Assembly (NCBI RefSeq): GCF_018283675.1 | Contig: NZ_JAGVRK010000001.1 | Location: 3,534,001-3,598,000, forward strand | Direction of reading: 5' to 3' | Length of the DNA stretch: 64,000 bases | Origin: Metabacillus flavus | GTDB taxonomy: Bacteria; Bacillota; Bacilli; Bacillales; Bacillaceae | In this document: in pieces, positions 15,913-24,433 of the stretch | Layout: every line of letters begins with the position of its first letter | Position numbering within the stretch: position 1 is the first letter of the stretch | Notes under the pieces: generated by a model | The model's input: the letters and a program-made list of their open reading frames with translations, nothing else | The model's database searches: none | Told to the model about the DNA's origin: nothing | Program-made: the position numbers and the translations under genes

Positions 15913-17080
15913 CATTTTCAGCCCCTTTTAACCGATTTTTAATCTCGTCAACAGAATGTTGTATTAGCAAACAAGTCCAAAATAAATTAAATGTGGATTC
16001 TATCTTAATTTTAGCCGTTTTATTTAACTCATGCAATTCGTTGTTCAGTATTTCAATGTCTTCATCCGATAAATGAAGCTGAACCACTATTTTTTTCTTC
16101 AGAGAAATAGGAATTAACTTTGCTACTGTACTCTCTCCAAAAGCAGTTTTCCCTTTATAGGTATGAGCTCTAATGACCACATTACTTTTTTCTTCCATTA
16201 TAATCTTTTTTTCCATTAAATGTTCATTTAATCCACTTGAAGTTAAGTATTCATATTCATTTTTTCTATTCAATTGATAAACAGAGTAATCATAATCGAA
16301 ATTCATTTCCCTTAATACATCAGAATGGAAATCTTTATCCACAAACATTTGCATGTTGCGCCGCGAATTTCGAACGATACTGCTATAAACCTCTTTTTCT
16401 TTTTGAGTAACCTTTAGGGCCTGTTCCAGCTCTTCCATTACAGTTTTCACAGCCGAATCATCCTGCTGGTTCTTTTGAAGCTCGTCCCTTAGCATATCCA
16501 ACTGGTTTTTCAGATCTTGAATATCCTCATTTTTCGAATCAATTGTTTGTTCTAACCCGTTTATGTAAGTTTTATGTTCATTTATACGCGATTCGGTGAG
16601 AGTATGATATTTCTCCGTAATATTTGGAATTTTTAATTCCTCTTTCAATTTTTTGAAAGAAAAAAATTGGTCATCAATTAGATTAATGAAGGCCTCATAC
16701 TCTTCTTTTCTATATTTTTCGAATGCTCCTAAATTAAAAAACTCATTACCGGGAACAGTCATTATTTTTAAAGTCTCTCTCCTCCAATACAATACCGCTG
16801 AAACAGATATGCAGAATAGGAAGAAAACTTTCGCCTCAGTATTGAAAGTATTGAAAGGATAATATGGAATCCATAGGGAGCCGCCTGTAATAAATGGAAG
16901 CAAAAACTTCCCCCAGAAAATATAATTCCTCATGTTTCGCACTAAGTATTTCCCCATGTTTTTAATGGTTAAGGGTGTACTTAAATTTTTTTCAGTAGAC
17001 TGGAAGCCTTTTTTTAACTTTCTTATATAGGGATCCGCATTTTCAACTAGCAATTCTAAATAATCATCTGGCTTCCTCAT
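15905..17080 (-). CDS. hypothetical membrane protein with coiled coil
   Basis: This 391-residue protein is not recognised. Two membrane helices lie at about 52-95 (NYIFWGKFLLPFITGG and VFFLFCISVSAVLYW). A long coiled coil follows at about 165-240, then a mixed C-terminal domain of about 150 residues (MQMFVDKDFHSDVLREMNF through TFNLFWTCLLIQHSVDEI). No enzyme motif is visible. Together with the small gene that overlaps its end it forms a two-gene unit inserted between comFA and degV, which are adjacent in B. subtilis, so it is accessory. AT content is higher than in its neighbours. Confidence 0.65.
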   Translation of the reverse strand: MRKPDDYLELLVENADPYIRKLKKGFQSTEKNLSTPLTIKNMGKYLVRNMRNYIFWGKFLLPFITGGSLWIPYYPFNTFNTEAKVFFLFCISVSAVLYWRRETLKIMTVPGNEFFNLGAFEKYRKEEYEAFINLIDDQFFSFKKLKEELKIPNITEKYHTLTESRINEHKTYINGLEQTIDSKNEDIQDLKNQLDMLRDELQKNQQDDSAVKTVMEELEQALKVTQKEKEVYSSIVRNSRRNMQMFVDKDFHSDVLREMNFDYDYSVYQLNRKNEYEYLTSSGLNEHLMEKKIIMEEKSNVVIRAHTYKGKTAFGESTVAKLIPISLKKKIVVQLHLSDEDIEILNNELHELNKTAKIKIESTFNLFWTCLLIQHSVDEIKNRLKGAENDE

Positions 17081-17160
17081 GCTTTAATCCCCCCGAGTCA
17101 ATATAGTCAAGGCAATTATACAATATACGGAAATTTTTATACATATTTTTACACAAGAAC

Positions 17161-17189
17161 AAAAAAACAACCAGCCAAAAGACTGATTG
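17161..17189 (-). terminator. terminator of degV
   Basis: CAATCAG pairs with CTGGTTG (one G-U pair) followed by TGTTTTTTT on the minus strand. Confidence 0.65.
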
Positions 17190-17195
17190 CTCCCC

Positions 17196-18044
17196 TTATT
17201 CCATATACCATCCCAGCCCAAGTGCACCTTCCCCTAAATGGGTTCCGATTACAGCACCAAAGTAGCTGAGATAAAACGTAACATGAGGGTATTTCTCTTC
17301 AAGCTCTGCCTTCATTGCCTGCGCTTCGTCCAGGCGATTGGCGTGTATAACAGCAGCCCTCATTGGAAGACCAAGCTTTGCGTCCTCTTCAAAAAGCTCA
17401 TAGATCCGGTTGACCGCTCTTTTGCGGGTTCGGATTTTTTCATACGGCACGATCACTTTATCTACAAAGTGAAGCAGCGGTTTGACTTGCAGAAGACTTC
17501 CAATCAATGCCTGGGCGCCATTTAGGCGGCCTCCGCGCTGAAGGTTGGAAAGGTCGTCCACCATGAAATAGGCGCGGACGCTTTTTTTCATTTCTTCAAG
17601 CCGCTTCATGATTTCTTCCGGATCTTTGCCATCCCGAGCCATTTCTGCTGCTTCAATGACGTAGAATCCTTGCACCATGCAGCTGATTTCGGAATCGAAC
17701 GAAAAGACTTTGATGCTATCGGTCATATTTCCTGCAGTAATCGAACCATTGTAGGTTCCGCTAATCCCGGAGGATAAGTGAATACAGATGACCGCATCGT
17801 ACTGTTTGGAAAACTCTTCGAAAAGATCGAGGAATTTCCCAACTGGAGGCTGAGAAGTTGTCGGAAGCTGATTGCGGGATTTTACCTCTGCGTAAAAAGC
17901 CTCTGCACTCAGTTCCAGCTCTTCCTGGTATGTCTCGCTGCCAAAAATAACGCTGAGCGGAATAAGGTGAATATCCAGCTCGTTTAGCAGCTCTTTAGGT
18001 ATGTAAGCTGTACTATCGGTTAAAATTGCCGTTTTCATCGTCAA
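17196..18044 (-). CDS. degV: DegV family fatty-acid-binding protein (YviA)
   Basis: A 282-residue protein with the DegV signature: AILTDSTAYIP at the start, LPTTSQPPVGKF, and IHLSSGISGTYNGS, which form the fatty-acid pocket. DegV/FakB proteins bind a single fatty acid and can present it to the kinase FakA. In Bacillus this gene lies directly downstream of degU. Here a 14-kb operon separates the two. Confidence 0.93.
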   Translation of the reverse strand: MTMKTAILTDSTAYIPKELLNELDIHLIPLSVIFGSETYQEELELSAEAFYAEVKSRNQLPTTSQPPVGKFLDLFEEFSKQYDAVICIHLSSGISGTYNGSITAGNMTDSIKVFSFDSEISCMVQGFYVIEAAEMARDGKDPEEIMKRLEEMKKSVRAYFMVDDLSNLQRGGRLNGAQALIGSLLQVKPLLHFVDKVIVPYEKIRTRKRAVNRIYELFEEDAKLGLPMRAAVIHANRLDEAQAMKAELEEKYPHVTFYLSYFGAVIGTHLGEGALGLGWYME

Positions 18045-18171
18045 AAGAAACCTTCCTTATAACGTATTTAAATAATGAGTTCAAATGGATTACTCTCTAT
18101 TCTATAGAACTTTACGTAAAAATTCATTAAATGTTTCATTTAATTTTGAAAGGGAACTGAAGATTATAAAA

Positions 18172-18206
18172 AACCGGCTTTGAAATTTTTTATTTCAAAG
18201 CCGGCT
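18172..18206 (-). terminator. terminator of the chaperone-GTPase operon
   Basis: A long perfect stem, AAGCCGGCTTTGAAAT paired with ATTTCAAAGCCGG, followed by TTTTTTATAATC on the minus strand. It lies just after the last gene of the operon and marks its 3' end. Confidence 0.85.
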
Positions 18207-18211
18207 TCCCT

Positions 18212-18625
18212 TTATTCTTCTTTCACTGCCTTGGAGCTGATCCACAATTTTTCGTCTGAATCTGAAAGAAGGACCTCATACCAAACTGTTTCGCCAACCA
18301 TTTGCTCTCCTGTCACTTCAAGTTGATCGCCTTTTTTCAACTGAGCCGAGATCGTCCCATCTTTTACCCCGGGAGAATTGCGGACATTCGCTCCTTCTGT
18401 CACAATCGTAACGAAATCAGGAAGAATTTCCTCCACTTCTTCTTCTATTTCTTCTTCCGGTTCTTCAAACGCACCGACATTAATAGGTGTGCTGTACCAA
18501 GCAGCCATATCGCTAACACTCTTCAAAACTGAACCGCTGAAAAAGGCAGCTAGAACACTGAATACGAGGAGCGTCAAAACCGCTGCTAAAATACGTGAAC
18601 CGTGTGTCTTTATAAAATTCATCAC
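18212..18625 (-). CDS. membrane-anchored SH3-domain protein, last gene of the chaperone-GTPase operon
   Basis: A 137-residue protein with one N-terminal membrane helix (ILAAVLTLLVFSVLAAFF, about 12-29), an extended region, a strongly acidic spacer (EEPEEEIEEEVEEI, about 54-67) and a bacterial SH3-like domain (VTEGANVRNSPGVKDGTI... to LWISSKAVKEE). The helix would place the SH3 domain outside the membrane. Its start overlaps the membrane GTPase stop by four bases, so the two are translationally coupled and may form a complex across the membrane. Confidence 0.8.
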   Translation of the reverse strand: MMNFIKTHGSRILAAVLTLLVFSVLAAFFSGSVLKSVSDMAAWYSTPINVGAFEEPEEEIEEEVEEILPDFVTIVTEGANVRNSPGVKDGTISAQLKKGDQLEVTGEQMVGETVWYEVLLSDSDEKLWISSKAVKEE

Positions 18626-20670
18626 GATGCTTCCTCCTTTTGTCCTTCAGGAGGAGATTCTTTTAGATTCTTATCTGCTTCACTCAGCAGCCATAAAAAG
18701 GGAGCAGCCGGATTTCCCGCTGTTTTAGGCTGAAGCGAGCTCACCGGGAAGAAACGGGCATTTGGAAATTTATTTTCAAGCTTCCTCAAGAAGTTACTTT
18801 GTCCCATTTCACTTAAAAATTGCTTAATGGCCTGATGACTGTTTTCCGGTGTCCCAGCAGCCCCGGCAGCAAGCTCCTTAGCCGCAGCCGATGACGTATG
18901 AATCTTTGAGAAAATATCGAATTTATTTAGTACAATGGCAATCGGTTTTGACACTTTTTCATGAGCTTTCATTCCATACGTTTCTTGAAGCTCAATTAAC
19001 AGCCGGTCAAAAACGTCCTCAAAGGGATCATTCTGCTGCGAACTGAATGACTGCTTAGCTTCTTCATAGAAGGCAGGGATTGTAGAGGGATCCATGACAA
19101 ACACAAGTCCTTCAAAGGATTTGAAATAGGCATGGGTCCGAAGTTGGTACCCCCCTGTAAATACTTGCCCGCTCGGATCATACAAGCTGATCAGCCTGTC
19201 TGCATTCCACTGCTTCTGATGGAGCTTTAACTGATGGGCTACAGGTATTTCCAGCCCGGTTTTTGGATAATTTCCGGCTGACGAACGATAATGAACCAGG
19301 CTCTGAAAATGCTCCTGATCTTTTTGCTGGGCAAATTGAACGTTCCAGCTTTCTTTTTTATCCTTCATGAAGGCTTCCAGTGCAGTCATGATAAACGTCG
19401 TTTTCCCTGCTGAAGCGGGTCCGATTACAGGAATTCGAATCGGCTTCGTTTCGCCGCTGCTTAAAGACTTTGTGCAGGACGAACAAACACTATATAAATC
19501 TGTTCTTCCAAGGAATTTCACAGAAGGGATCTTCGCTCCGCAGCGGCATTTCCGCTTTAGGATCCCATATTTTCCCGGAAGCAAATCATTGTGTTCGGAT
19601 GAGCAGGACGGACATAAATAAGACGGCAGCTTGCTTGTATGGTGACATTCCCTGCATACAGCCTCAATTTTATTTTGCTTCCTGAATAATCGATCCGCAC
19701 TGCCCACAGCGAGTAAAAACCCATACACTGGAGCAGCCCATAGGACAAGGACAGCATAGTGGGCAGCAAGCAGGATGCCCGCCAAGAGCCAGCCCAAGGT
19801 AAGGACAGTGACAATGGCAGCCGCCAAAACAATGCATTCATAGAGATGATACATTTTATTATAAAAAGAATGTGAAGGACGAAATTTTCGTTTCATAGAT
19901 CGTAAATAATCATTTATTTCCGCGCCCAGATCCACTGACAGCTTTTTAAAATCCTTAAATGCCTTTCCAAAAATATAATGCTCCATTGCAGGCTGGTCTG
20001 CATTATTCGGAATATGGCGCTGCCTGTAAACGTTTTTCTTAAAAGCATTGATATAGCGGAAAAACGTACCGTAAACACCCATGATCATTCCTGATAGCAA
20101 TACTGGTAAAAACAGCAGTGGCAATGCGTATAACCCTGCGATTAAATGAAACATTCTGCCTTTCTCATAGAATTTATTCGTAATGCCGTGAAAAAGCGTA
20201 AAAGCAAATCCGCAAGCAATAATAACGTGCCAATTTGCGGCTAGGGAAAAGCCGTATAGCGCAGCAAATTCCTTTAATCCATACAGAGAACTGAGCTCAG
20301 GCTGAAAGAGAAAAAAATTCCAGCCAAAGATAATCCAGTAGGATGCGAGGCAGCCGCATAAAAACACGAGTCCCGGCTGAAGGAACAGACATCCCAGGAA
20401 GAGAATACCTGCTCCAAGTATCCGCTCCCCTATAAAGTCCACACTAAAAGGAATCATCATTTGTGACAAAATCATCAGGAACAAAGAGAACCATACAATA
20501 AAACCATCTTTCAGCTTAAAGCTTGCATAGGACGCTGCAGCTGAGGGAATGACGAGGCCCCATAGCAGGTTCAGTCCCGTACCTTCTAAATTACCCTGCC
20601 AGAAAACTAGACTGAGCAATAGAGAAACAATCGATATTACTCGTAATGTATATTCATTAAACGTTCTCAT
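18622..20670 (-). CDS. polytopic membrane protein with zinc ribbons and GTPase-like domain
   Basis: A 682-residue protein. The N-terminal 330 residues have about eight to ten membrane helices. Zinc-ribbon pairs follow (CREC, CPSC, CRCG, CSSC, about 338-403), then a P-loop NTPase: Walker A GPASAGKTTF, a DPSGQVF switch-II-like motif and LNKFDIF, the base-specificity motif of GTPases. The arrangement resembles the double-GTPase (DO-GTPase) families described by comparative genomics as partners of GAP1-type proteins, as I recall them. It would dock the system at the membrane. The start lies 12 bases after the GAP1-like gene. Confidence 0.78.
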   Translation of the reverse strand: MRTFNEYTLRVISIVSLLLSLVFWQGNLEGTGLNLLWGLVIPSAAASYASFKLKDGFIVWFSLFLMILSQMMIPFSVDFIGERILGAGILFLGCLFLQPGLVFLCGCLASYWIIFGWNFFLFQPELSSLYGLKEFAALYGFSLAANWHVIIACGFAFTLFHGITNKFYEKGRMFHLIAGLYALPLLFLPVLLSGMIMGVYGTFFRYINAFKKNVYRQRHIPNNADQPAMEHYIFGKAFKDFKKLSVDLGAEINDYLRSMKRKFRPSHSFYNKMYHLYECIVLAAAIVTVLTLGWLLAGILLAAHYAVLVLWAAPVYGFLLAVGSADRLFRKQNKIEAVCRECHHTSKLPSYLCPSCSSEHNDLLPGKYGILKRKCRCGAKIPSVKFLGRTDLYSVCSSCTKSLSSGETKPIRIPVIGPASAGKTTFIMTALEAFMKDKKESWNVQFAQQKDQEHFQSLVHYRSSAGNYPKTGLEIPVAHQLKLHQKQWNADRLISLYDPSGQVFTGGYQLRTHAYFKSFEGLVFVMDPSTIPAFYEEAKQSFSSQQNDPFEDVFDRLLIELQETYGMKAHEKVSKPIAIVLNKFDIFSKIHTSSAAAKELAAGAAGTPENSHQAIKQFLSEMGQSNFLRKLENKFPNARFFPVSSLQPKTAGNPAAPFLWLLSEADKNLKESPPEGQKEEAS

Positions 20671-20682
20671 TGGTTTCCTCCG

Positions 20683-23199
20683 TCATCGCCTTGAAAATAG
20701 ACCTTTCATTTTTCCAAACAGGGTTTGGCCGCTCTCAACCTGTTCCTGAATACGAGGCCAATAATTTTCTTTAGACCGTGATTTCCGGCCGCTCTTTTCT
20801 TCCATCTTTTCACTAACATGCTTATAGAGCTTCTTGTTTTGGGTCATGAACTGCACGATGCGATCTTCCAGTTCCTCGTCAAGCTCTTCTGAATGGCTTA
20901 TATTGCGTATAAATGCGGTCAGAAGACTAGAATAAGCTGGAGAATTTTTTTCCTCGAGATTCTGCAGCACCTGCCAGAATAGAGGAGAGCGTTTTGTTCC
21001 TGCAAGAAGCTTAATAACATCGTCGGGATTCTCTTCTGTTTTCATGCGAACCGGAAGCACCCAAGCTGCGAATTGAAAGTACTGCTTGTCTCCAAGCTTT
21101 ATTAGATGAAGAGGAAGCTCACTCAGATTAAACCCATACGGAGTTTCCCTATCGTGTATGATGCAGCCTGCCGTTAACAGGTAGGACTTGTCAGGTTTCG
21201 TTAGTTTGGCATTTTTCCAATCATAGAGATTTCTTACAAGGCTCTTATCCCGGTTCGTTTCAGAGGTGAAAGAGAAAATCCCTTCTGTTTTTTCTATTAA
21301 CCTGCTTTTTTCAGATGGATTAATAGTCAACTGAGATCCTCTTTGTAAAAGCACTTGCATCTCAGCTTTTATAGTTTGAGTATTTTCCAACTGGTTGAAT
21401 GCTTCAAAAACAGCAGGAAGCAGGGAATCTAAATTCATACGGTGCCCAGTTGCTGCCTGAGCATTTAAAAAGTCCGATATCGGCAAGTCTGAGCCGGATA
21501 GCTTTTCTTTCTGCAAATTTACGAAGAGGGTCTCCGCAGCTGCTGTCTCGTCAAGATCCATGATTTTAGCTAGATTGCTGTTCAGGTTTTCTTTAAAGTA
21601 ACCCTCAATTTTTTCTTGAAGCCTATTTTTAGAGTGAATATACAGCAAAGCATTTCCCATCGTCCGGTAATAGTCGTTCAGCAGCCCATTTACCACTCTA
21701 TCTGCTTGTTTCTCAATAAGCCATAAAGCACTCGTTAAAAGTAATTTTCTATAACTCTCCTCTGAATTCAGCCAATGGATACCCTTTAGCTCGTGCAAAG
21801 AGATGGTTTCCTCAAGGAAGTAGCCGATGATATCCGAATAATAGCCTTCTTTTCCCCATTTTAAAATTTCGCTCAGTTTCTTTGGAAGTTTTTCTTTTAT
21901 TTGCGGGTATCTTTGGCTGGTTTTAAGACACAGTTCAAGAATCTGTTCTGCTTCTGCACTTGAGCGGATCCCTTTTAGCAAATGCTCTGCGGCGTCCAGG
22001 AAAAACGCTGTCGAGAACTGGGTTAAAGCTCCCCCACTTCCCTCTTTTTCAGAAGCAGTAAAAAGCAAAGAAGTGACTCTTCTAACAAGCTCCAGATCAA
22101 GATCGGCTAAAAACGCTTTTTGATCATCTTTGTTGTCTTCAAGCCCATTTTTAAGACTATAAGCCATATTAATCAAAGCCTGCTCCGGCGCATGTTTTTC
22201 TGCATATTCCAGGGCAGCGGCGAGCTGGCCCCCGGAAACATTCTCTGCTGACTGTTCAAAAAACATATAAAGATCTTTTGCGCGGGATAAAGATCCCTCA
22301 ATGGAATCGATGTTCATTCCTTCAAGGAAATCATAAAATGGTTTCGTTTTTGACCAGCCTTCATTCAGCAAAGAAACTGCAAACTCTGCATAATCATGGT
22401 TTTTCTCAAATTGGCTAAAACGTTCTTGTTCGAAATCGAATACAAATGCCTGGTGCCTCATCATTCCTTCGCTGATGGTTAAAGCTGTCCCCTCTGAAAC
22501 AGCTCCATTTAAAAGCGCTTTGCTTTTGAGAGGATCATATGTATACGTTGTAAAGGTAAGATGATGGGCAAGACGAAGCGGAAACGACAACTGGATGGCA
22601 GCAAACCACATAGGGATCCGATCTTCGTAATCAACGATAATCAGCCTTTTGCCATTCTGGATTCCTTCAATTGCACCTGACACCATCCTCACAAGGACGT
22701 CCCATCCATTGTTTTCATGTAAGAAATCCAAAACGGAATCAATGCTTAATCTTCCGCCCTTGAGCCCTGCAAGAACAGGAAGGGGAGCAGGTGCTGTTTC
22801 GGATTCACTTTCTTCCTTCGTTAAGCCACTTACAAATACCGGGCTGAACGCATATGTAAATGGATAGTCATTTAGTGCCCCATCTGTAATTAAAGTATGG
22901 CTAAATGAATTTCCGAAGCGGCCTGAATAATCCCTGCCAGTATATTGAGTCAGGGATAGGCCAATTTTTCCGCTGTTTAAGCGGATAAATGAGAAGGACT
23001 TAGGAAAAAGGGTGCTGATTTCCTCCGCAGTTGGATTCGGAGGAAGGTGAGACGGACGCTTATAGGTACAGTAAGCTTCAATTTCCGTTTTTTCAGCGTC
23101 TGTCATTTCCTTTGATTTCGAAAAGGTTTGAAATCCTGGTCCTGACCCCAATCCGCTGACAGCTGAAGTATAGTAATGCTGCAAAAATTCTCTAGACAA
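20683..23199 (-). CDS. GTPase-associated protein 1 (GAP1-N2)-like protein
   Basis: An 838-residue soluble protein. The N-terminal 250 residues match what I know of the GAP1-N2 type domain: LQHYYTSAVSGLGSGPGFQ, then YTGRDYSGRFGNSFSHTLI, and IVDYEDRIPMWFAAIQLSFP. The rest is mainly helical, probably a repeat scaffold. GAP1 proteins are encoded next to DO-GTPases in predicted NTP-dependent conflict systems (Aravind group). The biochemical activity is unknown. It is followed at six bases' distance by the upstream GTPase gene's stop, consistent with tight co-expression with both flanking GTPases. Confidence 0.75.
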   Translation of the reverse strand: MSREFLQHYYTSAVSGLGSGPGFQTFSKSKEMTDAEKTEIEAYCTYKRPSHLPPNPTAEEISTLFPKSFSFIRLNSGKIGLSLTQYTGRDYSGRFGNSFSHTLITDGALNDYPFTYAFSPVFVSGLTKEESESETAPAPLPVLAGLKGGRLSIDSVLDFLHENNGWDVLVRMVSGAIEGIQNGKRLIIVDYEDRIPMWFAAIQLSFPLRLAHHLTFTTYTYDPLKSKALLNGAVSEGTALTISEGMMRHQAFVFDFEQERFSQFEKNHDYAEFAVSLLNEGWSKTKPFYDFLEGMNIDSIEGSLSRAKDLYMFFEQSAENVSGGQLAAALEYAEKHAPEQALINMAYSLKNGLEDNKDDQKAFLADLDLELVRRVTSLLFTASEKEGSGGALTQFSTAFFLDAAEHLLKGIRSSAEAEQILELCLKTSQRYPQIKEKLPKKLSEILKWGKEGYYSDIIGYFLEETISLHELKGIHWLNSEESYRKLLLTSALWLIEKQADRVVNGLLNDYYRTMGNALLYIHSKNRLQEKIEGYFKENLNSNLAKIMDLDETAAAETLFVNLQKEKLSGSDLPISDFLNAQAATGHRMNLDSLLPAVFEAFNQLENTQTIKAEMQVLLQRGSQLTINPSEKSRLIEKTEGIFSFTSETNRDKSLVRNLYDWKNAKLTKPDKSYLLTAGCIIHDRETPYGFNLSELPLHLIKLGDKQYFQFAAWVLPVRMKTEENPDDVIKLLAGTKRSPLFWQVLQNLEEKNSPAYSSLLTAFIRNISHSEELDEELEDRIVQFMTQNKKLYKHVSEKMEEKSGRKSRSKENYWPRIQEQVESGQTLFGKMKGLFSRR

Positions 23200-23205
23200 G
23201 GCCCC

Positions 23206-24414
23206 TCACCCTTTCCTCATATGGCTTTTGATGATTTGATTTTTCCACAGTAGCCATAAAAACGGATCTTCCACCCGGAATGGTTCAATCTTCTCAACTC
23301 TGCTGTCTGTTCCCGGGTCCATTCCAAGAGCGGATAAGCCGAAAAATGCATAATGTTTATAGTTATGCTCAAGCAAATTTGTAAGATTTCCTTGCGTCCA
23401 GCCCTGAACTAGCGCCTTCATTTCATTGGAGACTCCTTCAAAATCAACCGTATCGAATCCCCTTTGATCGGTGTGGCGGCTTGGCTGATGGAGCTTGCTG
23501 CCCGGATCAAGAAGCGGCTTAATGGCATCCATTTTAGAAAAACTGAGAGCCATCGGAATTTCGATTTTCTTAGAAACTTTCATTTTCAGCAAATTTCGAA
23601 TCATATTTGTCGTCCGATTAAGCAGGTCATTCACACTGTTTTCATTATCGAGGCGCGGCAGATTCACCGGCAGTCCCTTTTCATGAATCTGATCTCTTAC
23701 AGACTCCAGCTGAAGGGGATCGAGCAGACAGATGACGCCGGCTGAATGGCTAATGTAGCGGACGTGCTGTGCCATTATTTTTTCATCCTTTAAGTCTTCG
23801 CCGGCTGTATCAAACAGAGCAAGCGTAATGACCTTTGTGCCGAAAATGCCCTCTCCAGAAAACGAAAGTGTATAAAGAAGCGGTTTTTTTACATCTGCAT
23901 CTGTGCCTGTCGCCGAGGAGGTTACTTCAAGCGTTGTTTTATGTTTAAAAAGCGGATCTCTGAAATTCGTATTGTAGCGGCGGATCGTGTCGTCGTTTTC
24001 CGGCTTTAGGAAGCAGTTATAAGCGCTTCCGATGCTGTTTTGAATGCTGTCGATTAAAACAGAAATATAGTGGCTCTTCCCTGTTTGCTTAGCCCCGATT
24101 ACAGCGATGATATAATCCTCATAATCTGCAATGGTGCTTGGAAGATTGGAGTGGCAGGAAGGGCAGATTCGTACATCTGCCTGAGACCCGCACTTATCGC
24201 AAAAACAGCTGGATGGCATCACCGGCTTTATAGCAGAGAGGAAGCTCTTTTTGCTTGCTGGCGGTTCAATAGCGGTTGAATAGAGAGGGGTGCCCCAATA
24301 GGTAGAATACACCGTATCCTCCTCCGTGCAGCTCTCTTTTGAACAGCGGAAATGAACCTCCTCGATTTTATGTTTATTAAAGCAGTACGGACACACATAT
24401 TGTCTTTTTATCAT
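23206..24414 (-). CDS. zinc-ribbon GTPase (DO-GTPase-like)
   Basis: A 402-residue protein. An N-terminal zinc ribbon (CPYC...CSKESC, about 8-29) and a second one (CDKC...CPSC, about 72-90) precede a GTPase domain with Walker A IGAKQTGKSHY, DTAGED as switch II and FSKMD in the NKxD position. Unlike the partner at 18622-20670 it has no membrane helices, so it is the soluble GTPase of the pair. A weak ribosome site (GGGAG) lies 12 bases before the ATG. Its substrate or effector is unknown. Confidence 0.78.
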   Translation of the reverse strand: MIKRQYVCPYCFNKHKIEEVHFRCSKESCTEEDTVYSTYWGTPLYSTAIEPPASKKSFLSAIKPVMPSSCFCDKCGSQADVRICPSCHSNLPSTIADYEDYIIAVIGAKQTGKSHYISVLIDSIQNSIGSAYNCFLKPENDDTIRRYNTNFRDPLFKHKTTLEVTSSATGTDADVKKPLLYTLSFSGEGIFGTKVITLALFDTAGEDLKDEKIMAQHVRYISHSAGVICLLDPLQLESVRDQIHEKGLPVNLPRLDNENSVNDLLNRTTNMIRNLLKMKVSKKIEIPMALSFSKMDAIKPLLDPGSKLHQPSRHTDQRGFDTVDFEGVSNEMKALVQGWTQGNLTNLLEHNYKHYAFFGLSALGMDPGTDSRVEKIEPFRVEDPFLWLLWKNQIIKSHMRKG

Positions 24415-24433
24415 CTTTTTGGCGAGCTCCCTT

